This document shows positions 1 through 7,104 of a DNA stretch of 23,610 nucleotides, piece by piece. The position numbers and the translations under genes were made by a program. The first letter of the stretch is position 1; each line of letters starts with the position of its first letter. Origin of the DNA: a virus; IMG/VR virus record IMGVR_UViG_3300025099_003282, positions 1 to 23,610 of that record, one strand, 5' to 3'. The notes beneath the pieces were generated by a model. It did no database searches, was not told the DNA's origin, and saw only the letters and a list, made by a program, of their open reading frames with translations.

Positions 1-155
1 ATGTATTTAACGTTCTTGATGATGTTTACGTTCAAGACGCTGTTGACAATAGTAAGTATAATGGGTTTGGTGACAAAGTTCACGCTGCTCATAACGCTGA
101 AGTATTTCTTGGTTCTCCAAGAAGTTTCAACTTAGGACTTGCTGTCAATTTCTAA
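1..155 (+). CDS. C-terminal end of a TonB-dependent-receptor-like outer-membrane beta-barrel (5' cut by window edge)
   Basis: The frame beginning at base 3 is open from the window edge to a TAA at 153-155 and gives 50 residues. The peptide begins VFNVLDDVYVQDA and ends SPRSFNLGLAVNF. TonB-dependent receptors typically end with a segment of the type NLFD.xY, followed by FxGxPRxxxLGxxxxF, and this matches closely. The last ten residues show the outer-membrane beta-signal: terminal F, with hydrophobic residues at -3, -5, -7 and -9. A strong terminator follows 13 bases after the stop. Such receptors normally take up siderophores, vitamins or glycans across a Gram-negative outer membrane. What is unusual is the neighbour, a phage replication operon. 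It could be a phage-carried receptor, a host gene at a prophage or assembly junction, or another barrel protein. Only the tail is visible, so the substrate is unknown. Confidence 0.72.
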   Translation, partial: VFNVLDDVYVQDAVDNSKYNGFGDKVHAAHNAEVFLGSPRSFNLGLAVNF

Positions 156-168
156 AATGGTAAAAAAT

Positions 169-192
169 GGGGGAGTTCAATCTCCCCCTTTT
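169..192 (+). terminator. Intrinsic terminator after the receptor gene
   Basis: A perfect 7-bp stem GGGGGAG (169-175) and CTCCCCC (182-188) encloses a TTCAAT loop and runs into TTTT. A run of A residues lies just before the stem, so it could also stop transcription arriving from the other side. It separates the receptor fragment from promoter P1 and the polymerase operon. Confidence 0.9.
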
Positions 193-204
193 ATCAAAAT
201 AAAC

Positions 205-235
205 CTTGACTTATGTAAGGTTTTAGTTGTATATT
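205..235 (+). promoter_or_regulatory. Promoter P1, sigma-70-like, driving the replication operon
   Basis: TTGACT (206-211) and TATATT (230-235) are separated by 18 bases. The flanks CTTGACTTAT and TGTATATT are identical to those of a second promoter at 6619-6649, with the same spacing, while the middle of the spacer differs. A small inverted repeat, CTTA-TG-TAAG (210-219), overlaps the -35 side and may be an operator. Transcription would start near base 242 and leave a leader of about 26 bases before the polymerase. Confidence 0.78.
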
Positions 236-267
236 AACGTATCGAAAATGGGGATATTATAACCTAA

Positions 268-2763
268 ATGTATCAAAATATTTATTACGACAATAAAACA
301 CAAACAGTTCATATTTGGGATGATGAAACAGGCTACTACACTTTACCATATAAGAAATATGCTTACGTAAGAGACAGGGTTGGTACTCATATATCTTTGT
401 ACGGAGATAAGTTAAAGAAAGTATATAGATTCGATCCTGAAACACCAAACCTATGGGAATCAGATGTACCACCTGAAACTCGTGTATTGGTGGACAACTA
501 TACGGATTCAGAAGAACTATCAAATGGTCATCGTATTATGACAATCGATATAGAGGTTGAAGTAACAGATGGCTTTCCGTATCCAGAGGACTCCAAAGAC
601 AAGATAACTGCTATCGCAGTTCATAACTCAGAAGAAGATGAGTATTATTGTTTAGTATTAGATGATAAAAAGAAACTCACTTTAGAATCAAAAGATAATG
701 TGATTATCGAATCTTTTGAAAATGAGTTTGATTTACTACAAAGATTTTTTCTATTATATTTAGATTGGAAACCAACCATCATTACAGGTTGGAACTCTGA
801 TTCATTTGATATGCCTTACATTTACAATAGAGCTTGTAAGATTGTTGGTTCTGATATAGCTAAACTAATATCACCCATAAGAGAAGTTAAGTGGAACAAA
901 CATCGTAAGAGGTTTATGTTTGCTGGTGTTAGTTGTTTAGATTACTTAGCTCTATACAAACTATTCACATACACTCAACTATCCTCTTACAGATTAGATG
1001 CTGTAGCTGAACACGAACTTAGTGAAAAGAAGGTTGAGTATAGTGGAACACTCAATGATTTATATGAAAACAATATAGATAAGTTTGTGGAGTATAACAT
1101 TCATGATGTTAGACTTGTAAAGAGATTACATGATAAGTTAGACTTTATCGATATGGCTCGTGGTGTATGTCATGTAGGTCATGTTCCTTATGAGGATGTG
1201 TATTTCTCTTCACGTTATTTAGAAGGTGCTATATTGGTATATCTAAAAAACTTAGGTATAGTTGCTCCAAACAAACCTCCAAGAGTGATAAAAAATGATG
1301 ATGAAAAGTTTACAGGTGCTTATGTACAATCGCCACAAAGAGGTAAACACGATTGGGTATTTGATTTGGATATTACATCTATGTATCCATCGGTTATTAT
1401 GTCTCTTAATATCTCGCCCGAAACAAAGATGGGTAAGCTAAAAGGTTGGGATGTAGAGGAGTTTATGAAAGGAACTAAGAAGACATACACTCTTATACAG
1501 AATGATAAAGAGATGGGTAGACTTACTGAAACAGAACTGAAAGATTTCTTTGATAAAAACAAAGTTTCAGTATCTTCTAATGGTGTTCTATATCGTAGTG
1601 ATAAGAAAGGATTGATTCCAGCTCTATTAGAAAAATGGTTCGATACTCGTGTGGAGTATAGAAAGTTGATGAAGAAGTTTGGTGACGCTGGAGATAATGA
1701 AAAATACACATACTTTAAAAGTCGTCAGCTAATACAAAAGGTTGTACTAAACTCTCTCTATGGTGTATTGGGTTTACCTGTATTCCGTTTCTATGACTTA
1801 GATAATGCTGAGGCTACTACACTCACAGGTCAAGAACTGATTAAGTTTACTAAGAAGATTGGTAATCATTTCTACAACAAAGAGTTAGGAGATGACAAAG
1901 ACTATTGTATTTATATAGATACAGACTCAGTATTTTATTCAGCTCTTCCATTAATTAAAAATAGATTTCCTACTATGGACTTTGAAAGTGAAACTCTAAT
2001 GAGTAAGAGGATATTAGATGTAGCTGATGAGATGCAGGGGTTTTTAAATAAGTCTTATGATTACTTTGCTAGTAAGTTTTTAAACTTAGATGTACATAGG
2101 TTTGAGATAAAGCAGGAGTTGATAGCTAAATCAGGTTTGTTCATCGTTAAGAAACGATATGGTATGAAGATTATCAACGACAATGGGGTAAAGGTAAACA
2201 AACTTCATGTAAAAGGTTTGGACTTAGTTCGTAGTAACTTTCCAAAAGCTATGGGTGAGTTACTGAAGAGTGTGTTGGAAGATATTCTGGCTACTGTACC
2301 AAAGGATAAGATAGATGAAAGAATTATAAACTTTAAAGAATCTATGAAACTATTGGACTTTGATAGGATAGCGATGCCAACAGGTATAAATAACCTAAAG
2401 AAGTACACAGATGGTAAGGCTGGTAAGTTTACAAAGTTTGCTAAGGGTGCGCCCGCTCATATCAAAGCAGCTCTTACTTATAACGATTTACTAAGACACT
2501 TCGGAGTCGGTAATAAATATGAGAAGATAAGTAACTCTGAAAAGATAAGATGGGTTTATCTTAAACAGAATGATTTGGGATTATTGTCTTGTGGATATAA
2601 AGGTTATGAAGACCCACCAGAAATAATTAATTTTATTAAGACTAATATAGATTATAAAAAGATGTATGCTCAGATGTTAGAGAAAAAGATAATGATGTTC
2701 TATGAATCTCTAAAATGGAATGAGCCAGTAAATAAAAAGACATCTATAGAAAGATTTTTTTGA
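268..2763 (+). CDS. 43: Family B DNA polymerase with 3'-5' exonuclease, T4 gp43-like
   Basis: This is the replicative phage DNA polymerase, 831 residues against about 900 in T4. The proofreading domain comes first. Exo I has D94 and E96 in MTIDIEVE, Exo II has D181 in GWNSDSFDMPY, and Exo III has Y276 and D280 in YNIHD. The polymerase domain follows: motif A FDLDITSMYPS with catalytic D368, motif B around KVVLNSLYG (491-499), motif C YIDTDSVF with D551 and D553, and KKRYG (628-632). All catalytic residues are present, so it should both polymerise and proofread. The C terminus, KTSIERFF, resembles a clamp-binding peptide, as in T4 gp43. The start is the first ATG after P1; the ribosome site (GGGGA, 250-254) is weak and 13 bases away. 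It is the first gene of the operon, whereas in T4 gene 43 comes last. Confidence 0.97.
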   Translation: MYQNIYYDNKTQTVHIWDDETGYYTLPYKKYAYVRDRVGTHISLYGDKLKKVYRFDPETPNLWESDVPPETRVLVDNYTDSEELSNGHRIMTIDIEVEVTDGFPYPEDSKDKITAIAVHNSEEDEYYCLVLDDKKKLTLESKDNVIIESFENEFDLLQRFFLLYLDWKPTIITGWNSDSFDMPYIYNRACKIVGSDIAKLISPIREVKWNKHRKRFMFAGVSCLDYLALYKLFTYTQLSSYRLDAVAEHELSEKKVEYSGTLNDLYENNIDKFVEYNIHDVRLVKRLHDKLDFIDMARGVCHVGHVPYEDVYFSSRYLEGAILVYLKNLGIVAPNKPPRVIKNDDEKFTGAYVQSPQRGKHDWVFDLDITSMYPSVIMSLNISPETKMGKLKGWDVEEFMKGTKKTYTLIQNDKEMGRLTETELKDFFDKNKVSVSSNGVLYRSDKKGLIPALLEKWFDTRVEYRKLMKKFGDAGDNEKYTYFKSRQLIQKVVLNSLYGVLGLPVFRFYDLDNAEATTLTGQELIKFTKKIGNHFYNKELGDDKDYCIYIDTDSVFYSALPLIKNRFPTMDFESETLMSKRILDVADEMQGFLNKSYDYFASKFLNLDVHRFEIKQELIAKSGLFIVKKRYGMKIINDNGVKVNKLHVKGLDLVRSNFPKAMGELLKSVLEDILATVPKDKIDERIINFKESMKLLDFDRIAMPTGINNLKKYTDGKAGKFTKFAKGAPAHIKAALTYNDLLRHFGVGNKYEKISNSEKIRWVYLKQNDLGLLSCGYKGYEDPPEIINFIKTNIDYKKMYAQMLEKKIMMFYESLKWNEPVNKKTSIERFF

Positions 2764-2780
2764 TTTTCACAAATAACTTT

Positions 2781-2798
2781 GATATATATGTATATATC
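2781..2798. promoter_or_regulatory. Perfect AT-rich palindrome upstream of the clamp gene, possible operator
   Basis: GATATATA (2781-2788), a TG centre, then TATATATC (2791-2798) form an exact inverted repeat in the 59-base gap between polymerase and clamp genes. The inner 14 bases (2783-2796) are the exact reverse complement of 8912-8925, upstream of a putative ribbon-helix-helix gene. A TTGATA (2779-2784) at its left edge could be part of a weak promoter, but no well-spaced -10 box is clear. A role as repressor site or translational hairpin is inferred. Confidence 0.45.
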
Positions 2799-2822
2799 AT
2801 ATTAACAAATAAGGAGTAAAAA

Positions 2823-3539
2823 ATGAATAAACATTCATTAAAACGTTTTATCGATAAGTACCATCTTGGTGGGAACTGCTCATCAGTTGTGATTAATAGT
2901 AAGGGTGATAAACTTTCTACTAGATTTATAACAGGTGATAAGAACCTTCTTGGAGAACTTCATATGACAGGTTGGAAATTTGATGAGGCTGATTTAGGTG
3001 TGTATAACACAGAGCAGCTTGTTTCACTACTCTCTGTTCTATCAGAGAATATATCGATGAATCTAACTAAAGCTGGGGATAAAGCTGTATCTATAAAGAT
3101 ATCAGATACAAAATCTGATGTCAACTATATGCTTTCAGATTTATCGGTTATAAGTTCACCACCTAATCTAAAATCTATACCTGATTTTGAGGTAAAGATT
3201 AAAGTTGATAAAACTTTTATGAGCAAATTTATTGCTGGTAAAGGTGCTTTAGCAGATACAGATAACTTTACAGTTATTACTGCTGATGATGGAGTAAAGG
3301 TTGTGATAGGTTACGCTGAGATTAATACTAATCGTGTTACCTTGCCTGTAGAAACTGAGTCTTATGATAAGATTGAGAACGTTTCTTTTAGTGCTAACCT
3401 ATTCAGAGATGTATTGGTTGCAAATAAAGAATGTGAAAGTGCTACATTGGAAGTAAGTTCAGGCGGATTGGCTCGTATCAATTTTAAGATTGATGAGTAT
3501 GATGCTACCTACTACTTAGTTGCAGATACTGATGTGTAA
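2823..3539 (+). CDS. 45: Sliding clamp, T4 gp45-like
   Basis: The 238-residue protein is close to the 228 residues of T4 gp45, which trimerises into a ring that tethers the polymerase to DNA. Recognition rests on overall pattern: alternating beta and alpha segments in two similar halves, a C-terminal segment RINFKIDEYDATYYLVA typical of gp45 proteins, and position directly between polymerase and clamp-loader genes. It starts at ATG 2823, six bases after a good AAGGAG site (2811-2816). The stop overlaps the next gene by one base (TAATG). In T4 the clamp also activates late transcription; whether that holds here cannot be seen. The AT-rich palindrome in front of it may allow expression separate from the polymerase. 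Confidence 0.9.
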   Translation: MNKHSLKRFIDKYHLGGNCSSVVINSKGDKLSTRFITGDKNLLGELHMTGWKFDEADLGVYNTEQLVSLLSVLSENISMNLTKAGDKAVSIKISDTKSDVNYMLSDLSVISSPPNLKSIPDFEVKIKVDKTFMSKFIAGKGALADTDNFTVITADDGVKVVIGYAEINTNRVTLPVETESYDKIENVSFSANLFRDVLVANKECESATLEVSSGGLARINFKIDEYDATYYLVADTDV

Positions 3540-4306
3540 TGGAAACAACGTATGTAGATAAATCAAGAGTAACTATTAGACCAATATATAAACCATTGGC
3601 TAAAGATATGATTGAGAAAAATCACTACAGCGGAAGATTGTCGTCTTGTAGATATCCATTAGGAGTTTTCTACAAGACAGACAACCCTCATCAATTCTTC
3701 GATGAAACTGAAGAGAAACTAATAGGTGTAGCTTGTTACGGATTTCCAGTTGGTAGAAGAGTTGTTGGTTCTATATTCAAAGAAGAGATTATAGAAAACA
3801 AAAATGTATTAGAACTAACTAGATTGTTTATACACGATGGTTATGGTAAGAATATAGAGTCGCATGTTATTTCAGCCTCATTCAAATGGATGAAACAATA
3901 CGCTAAAGACATAAAGGTTTTAATATCATATGCAGATCCTGAACAAAGTCATGATGGTGCTATCTATCAGGCTACCAATTGGATATACCAAGGTTGTGGG
4001 GATTTTCAATTAGCACCAACCTTTTCACTTAGGATAAATGAAGAAGACGATTGGATGCATAGTCGAAGTGTGTATTCAAAGTATGGTTCAGCTGCTCCTA
4101 AGAACTTAATCAAAGCCATAGGACAAACCTTTTGGTTAAAGAAAGAAGCTAGTAAACATAGATACATTTATTTTCTTGGTAACAAAAAAGAGAATAGACT
4201 TTTTAAAAAAACGATGAAACATCCTATGATGGATTATCCTAAGAATTATCAACACGATGTTGAAATAACAAAAATAGAGGTTGAAAACAACAAATGGAAA
4301 AATTAG
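3539..4306 (+). CDS. Mom-like DNA-modification protein 1 (GNAT-like fold)
   Basis: The 255-residue protein resembles the phage Mu Mom family, GNAT-fold enzymes that convert adenine in DNA to an N6-carbamoylmethyl form and so block restriction. Family-like features are NHYSG (28-32), LELTRLFIHD (91-100) and the long block SYADPEQSHDGAIYQATNW (130-148) followed by YQG. It shares a second conserved patch, HSRSVYSKYG, and a C-terminal KHRYIYFLGNKK with the Mom-like protein at 5992-6636, so the two are paralogues. It starts on TAATG coupled to the clamp stop and overlaps the clamp-loader ATPase gene by 13 bases. This coupling suggests it is made with the replisome. Modification of phage DNA during replication is inferred; the actual acyl donor and product are unknown, and another GNAT activity is possible. 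Confidence 0.72.
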   Translation: METTYVDKSRVTIRPIYKPLAKDMIEKNHYSGRLSSCRYPLGVFYKTDNPHQFFDETEEKLIGVACYGFPVGRRVVGSIFKEEIIENKNVLELTRLFIHDGYGKNIESHVISASFKWMKQYAKDIKVLISYADPEQSHDGAIYQATNWIYQGCGDFQLAPTFSLRINEEDDWMHSRSVYSKYGSAAPKNLIKAIGQTFWLKKEASKHRYIYFLGNKKENRLFKKTMKHPMMDYPKNYQHDVEITKIEVENNKWKN

Positions 4307-5217
4307 AACATAGTTTATGGGTTGAGAAATACCGGCCTACATCATTGGATACTTACATTGGGAATGAACATCTCAAAAGTAAAGTATCTGTATATCTTGA
4401 GAGTGGAGACTTACCACACCTTTTATTATATGGGAAAGCCGGTACAGGTAAAACCACTCTCGCTAAAATATTAGTCAATAACATAGAATGTGACTATATG
4501 TATATTAACGCCTCTGATGAGAATAGTGTGGATACGGTTCGTACTAAAGTTCGTGGGTTCGCTTCTACGATGGGGTTCAAAGATTATAAGATTATAATCT
4601 TAGATGAGTGTGATTATATCACACCTAACGCTCAAGCTGCTTTACGTAACCTTATGGAGACTTTTTCTAAACATTGTAGGTTTATCCTGACTTGTAACTT
4701 TGTAGAAAGAATAATTGACCCGATACAATCTCGTTGTCAATCATTTCAGGTAATACCACCATCAAAGAAAGAAGTTGCTATTCATATGACTAACATCTTA
4801 AAAGAAGAGGGTGTTGCTTCTAAGATGGATGATATAGCTGGGTTGGTAAATGCTGGTTATCCTGATATTCGTAGAGTTATAAACTCCTGTCAGAGACAAG
4901 TTGTAGATGGGTTATTAGTTGTAGACAAACAATCTTTGGTTGAGAGTGACTATAAGATGAAGTTGTTAGAAATAATCAAAAAGGAAAGTAAGAAGGATGC
5001 TTTTAAAAGTGTAAGAAAGTTATTGGCTGATAGTCAGGTAACAGATTTTGCTGAACTGTATAAGTTAATGTACGATGAGGTAGATTCATATGGTACAGGA
5101 CATATAGCGGAATGTATTTTGATAATCGCTAAGTATCAGCTATCAGATGGCCAGGTAGTTGATAAAGAGATAAATGCTATGGCTATGGTAATAGAATTAT
5201 TAGGAGTAATAAGATGA
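4294..5217 (+). CDS. 44: Clamp loader large subunit, AAA+ ATPase, T4 gp44-like (RFC small-subunit type)
   Basis: This 307-residue ATPase would open and load the clamp ring. It begins with the RFC-type signature LWVEKYRP. It carries Walker A GKAGTGKT (47-54), Walker B ILDECD (102-107) where RFC has DEAD and T4 has DEFD, sensor 1 near TCNF (133-136) and an SRC arginine-finger motif (146-148). The C-terminal third is helical, as expected for the collar domain. The start overlaps the Mom-like gene by 13 bases; no strong ribosome site lies at the ideal distance, so translation is probably coupled. The stop overlaps the following zinc-ribbon gene by four bases (ATGA). Confidence 0.95.
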   Translation: MEKLEHSLWVEKYRPTSLDTYIGNEHLKSKVSVYLESGDLPHLLLYGKAGTGKTTLAKILVNNIECDYMYINASDENSVDTVRTKVRGFASTMGFKDYKIIILDECDYITPNAQAALRNLMETFSKHCRFILTCNFVERIIDPIQSRCQSFQVIPPSKKEVAIHMTNILKEEGVASKMDDIAGLVNAGYPDIRRVINSCQRQVVDGLLVVDKQSLVESDYKMKLLEIIKKESKKDAFKSVRKLLADSQVTDFAELYKLMYDEVDSYGTGHIAECILIIAKYQLSDGQVVDKEINAMAMVIELLGVIR

Positions 5218-5462
5218 GTACAAAACCAATAAAACCGATAAAGGGTGGACAACCACCACAAACGCAAGTAGACATTAATGATACAGAAATGGTAAAGTGT
5301 GATGATTGTGGAAACGCATCTTTCATTCAAGCTTTCTTTCTAAGAAGGTTATCGGCTTTGATGTCACCAACAGGACAAGAAGCTATGATTCCAGTTCAGA
5401 TATACAGTTGTGGTAACTGTGGTAAAGTTCCAGATAAGCTGATGCCAACGGGTAATGAGTAA
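5214..5462 (+). CDS. Small zinc-ribbon protein of unknown role
   Basis: The 82-residue protein has two cysteine pairs, C29-X2-C32 (KCDDCGN) and C66-X2-C69 (SCGNCGK), spaced as in a zinc ribbon. The N terminus is rich in lysine and proline and probably disordered. AGGAG (5202-5206) lies seven bases before the ATG, and the gene overlaps the clamp-loader ATPase by ATGA. Its place between the two clamp-loader subunits suggests a replication or DNA-binding accessory role, but no specific function is recognised. Confidence 0.85.
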   Translation: MSTKPIKPIKGGQPPQTQVDINDTEMVKCDDCGNASFIQAFFLRRLSALMSPTGQEAMIPVQIYSCGNCGKVPDKLMPTGNE

Positions 5463-5607
5463 GAAAGATACTGGAGCTGGTAAGGGTGATAAACTAAGAA
5501 GGGGAATAACTCAGAATGAGTGGAACAAAAAGTGGGAAAAAATCTTTGGTAAAAAAGAAGAGTCTGTTCGACCACATAAGTCAGATAACAGCGGTTCAAA
5601 ATCCTAA
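5455..5607 (+). CDS. Tiny basic phage protein overlapping the start of the gp62-like gene
   Basis: The ATG at 5455 opens a 50-codon frame ending in TAA 5605-5607. It starts inside the end of the zinc-ribbon gene and runs through the first 92 bases of the next gene in another frame. The peptide has GAGKGDKLRR (8-16 region) and EWNKKWEKIFGKK (22-34). That pattern, a GKGDK.R start followed by a W..IFG segment, is familiar from very small proteins in many tailed phages, whose function I do not know. The ribosome site is weak, so coupling to the upstream stop is likely. The family resemblance is the main reason to call it. Confidence 0.62.
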   Translation: MSKKDTGAGKGDKLRRGITQNEWNKKWEKIFGKKEESVRPHKSDNSGSKS

Positions 5608-5992
5608 TTATTGGGAAGATATTTCAGACGAAGATAAGAAGAGCTGGTCTAATTATATGGTTAATAGATTTTTATCTATGAAGCCTGATTGGATTGATTT
5701 AGTAAATGAGATTCAAAAGTATCCGTTAGAACCAAAGCAATTATATAAATTTTACACAAGCATCTTACCAAAAAGAAAAGAATGGTTAAGATATATCAAA
5801 GGAGACAAAAAGATGAAGTATCCAAAATGGCTTTACGAAATCGTAGTTAAAGAATTACAATGTAGTATGAAAGAGGCTAGTGATGCTGTAGATATGTATG
5901 AAATATCTGCCGGTGGTCAATCAGAGTTAGCTGATATGTTATTTAAGTATGGTATTGAAGAAAAAGAAGTTAGAAAGCTCGGACTTATATAG
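5516..5992 (+). CDS. 62: Clamp loader small subunit, T4 gp62-like
   Basis: The 158-residue protein (T4 gp62 has 187) would complete the clamp-loader pentamer with gp44. Features in keeping with gp62-like proteins of divergent T4-type phages are SLFDHI near the N terminus (16-21), a central YKFYTSILPKRKEWLRYIK block, a helical region around ELQCSMKEASDA, and a basic C-terminal end KEVRKLGLI. Sequence conservation in this family is low, so position next to the clamp and ATPase genes carries weight. The first 15 residues are lysine-rich and overlap the tiny gene before it; AAGGGG (5499-5504) is 11 bases upstream of ATG 5516. An alternative TTG start at 5546 would give a shorter N terminus. Confidence 0.8.
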   Translation: MSGTKSGKKSLVKKKSLFDHISQITAVQNPNYWEDISDEDKKSWSNYMVNRFLSMKPDWIDLVNEIQKYPLEPKQLYKFYTSILPKRKEWLRYIKGDKKMKYPKWLYEIVVKELQCSMKEASDAVDMYEISAGGQSELADMLFKYGIEEKEVRKLGLI

Positions 5993-6636
5993 TGTCTGTT
6001 ACTAATTTCTTAGTTGAAGAAATATTAAGAAAGCCAGCTTCTGAATTTATAGAAAAATACCATTATTCTCACAGTACAAATGGTGTTCAGTCTATAATTC
6101 ATTATGGTTTATATAAACCCGATGAAGATGGTTCTAGATTTGGTGTACCAAAACAGATTGGAGCTGCTATGTATGCTTGGCCATCAATGCCAAATACGAG
6201 AGGTAAGTATAATCCAATCAATCCAACTAAGTGTTTAGAACTTAGAAGATTAGCGTGTGTAGACGACACACCTAAGAACACAGAAAGCTATTTTATCTCA
6301 CAAACAATAAAGTTACTGAAGAAGACTACGGATATGGAAGTTATAGTTTCGTTTGCTGATGGACACCAAGGACACACAGGAGTAATATACAAAGCTAGTA
6401 ACTTTGATTACTTAGGTGAAACCGGAGGCGGTAGGATACTGATGGTAGATGGTAAAGAAACACATAGTAGGTCTCTAAATCAGTTGGACAGGCCTTATGG
6501 TAGAGAACTTAATCGTAGATATAAAGCTGGTGACGAGAATATATTTTGGAAGAAGACAAAGCCAAAGCATATCTATGTATACTACCTCAATAAAAAAATT
6601 AAAAGACAAATAAAAAAGCTTGACTTATATACATAA
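5992..6636 (+). CDS. Mom-like DNA-modification protein 2 (GNAT-like fold)
   Basis: This second Mom-like protein, 214 residues, starts with GTG in a TAGTG overlap with the gp62-like stop; the first in-frame ATG is at codon 60, too late to keep the conserved N-terminal motif. It has YHYSH (23-27), LELRRLACVDDTPKN (82-96) and SFADGHQGHTGVIYKASNF (120-138) with YLG after it. These fit the Mom pattern better than the paralogue at 3539-4306. The shared HSRS patch (GKETHSRSLNQLDRPYG) and the C-terminal KHIYVYYLNKK tie the two together. Its 3' end contains the -35 box of promoter P2. It may modify phage DNA, perhaps in another sequence context or together with the first copy; that division of labour is a guess. 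Confidence 0.78.
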   Translation: MSVTNFLVEEILRKPASEFIEKYHYSHSTNGVQSIIHYGLYKPDEDGSRFGVPKQIGAAMYAWPSMPNTRGKYNPINPTKCLELRRLACVDDTPKNTESYFISQTIKLLKKTTDMEVIVSFADGHQGHTGVIYKASNFDYLGETGGGRILMVDGKETHSRSLNQLDRPYGRELNRRYKAGDENIFWKKTKPKHIYVYYLNKKIKRQIKKLDLYT

Positions 6637-6649
6637 AATTGTGTATATT
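6620..6649 (+). promoter_or_regulatory. Promoter P2, copy of the P1 promoter type
   Basis: TTGACT (6620-6625), 18 bases, then TATATT (6644-6649). The ten bases at 6619-6628 and the eight at 6642-6649 are identical to the same parts of P1. The -35 box lies inside the end of the Mom-like gene, so this promoter restarts transcription for the Nmad1-like gene onwards. TTATATACAT (6625-6634) just after the -35 box also occurs at 8911-8920. Confidence 0.8.
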
Positions 6650-6672
6650 TAGTTGTTAGATTGGGAGACTAT

Positions 6673-7104
6673 ATGAGTAATATAAAAGAAACATCAAAAT
6701 ACGAATCAGTAACAGAATCGGTAATGGGTGATTATGCACCACAAAAACCCACACCAGTAAAATCTGATAACATTGTAGCTCAGATGGAGAAAGAGTGGCC
6801 GGAGATGACGAAAGAGTTTAGGAGATTACAGAAGGAACAATACGAATTGTTTCTACATAAGCAGCATGACTACGGTCCTGGTAATATAAGTGTCGGAACT
6901 CAGTTACAAACTGAAGAGGAAATACATCTATCTCTTACAGGTTTATGGTTTAGGATGAATGATAAGATACAAAGATTAAAAACCCTATTGATGGGCAATA
7001 AACAAAACGCAGTAGATGGTGAACCAATGGAAGATGCTTACTTAGATGTGAGTAACTATGGTATTATGGCTACTATTGTAAAGAATGGTAAGTGGGGTAA
7101 ATAG
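6673..7104 (+). CDS. Nmad1-like (DUF1599) nucleotide-modification-associated protein
   Basis: I start the gene at ATG 6673 because GGGAG (6663-6667) sits five bases before it; a TTG at 6661 would overlap that ribosome site. The 143-residue protein has a low-complexity N terminus and then the family pattern: HKQHDYGPGNIS, a LTGLWFRMNDKIQRLKTLL helix, and ED.YLDVSNYGIMATI. This fits the family called nucleotide modification associated domain 1, reported by comparative genomics to occur near phage base-modification genes. The conserved E and D residues on helices recall all-alpha nucleotide pyrophosphohydrolases, which might remove or process a nucleotide, but activity is not established here. 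Following two Mom-like genes, it strengthens a DNA-modification theme. Confidence 0.7.
   Translation: MSNIKETSKYESVTESVMGDYAPQKPTPVKSDNIVAQMEKEWPEMTKEFRRLQKEQYELFLHKQHDYGPGNISVGTQLQTEEEIHLSLTGLWFRMNDKIQRLKTLLMGNKQNAVDGEPMEDAYLDVSNYGIMATIVKNGKWGK

Noticed and set aside
1320-1709. Long open frame on the minus strand inside the polymerase
   Set aside because: It lies fully inside a well-supported gene, has low-complexity translation and no ribosome site. It is a shadow of the polymerase frame.
2779-2806. A full promoter before the clamp gene
   Set aside because: TTGATA is present but no -10 box lies at 16-18 bases; the palindrome is better treated as a possible operator.
6661-6675. TTG at 6661 as start of the Nmad1-like gene
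   Set aside because: The TTG overlaps the GGGAG ribosome site that sits five bases before ATG 6673, so the later start is better.
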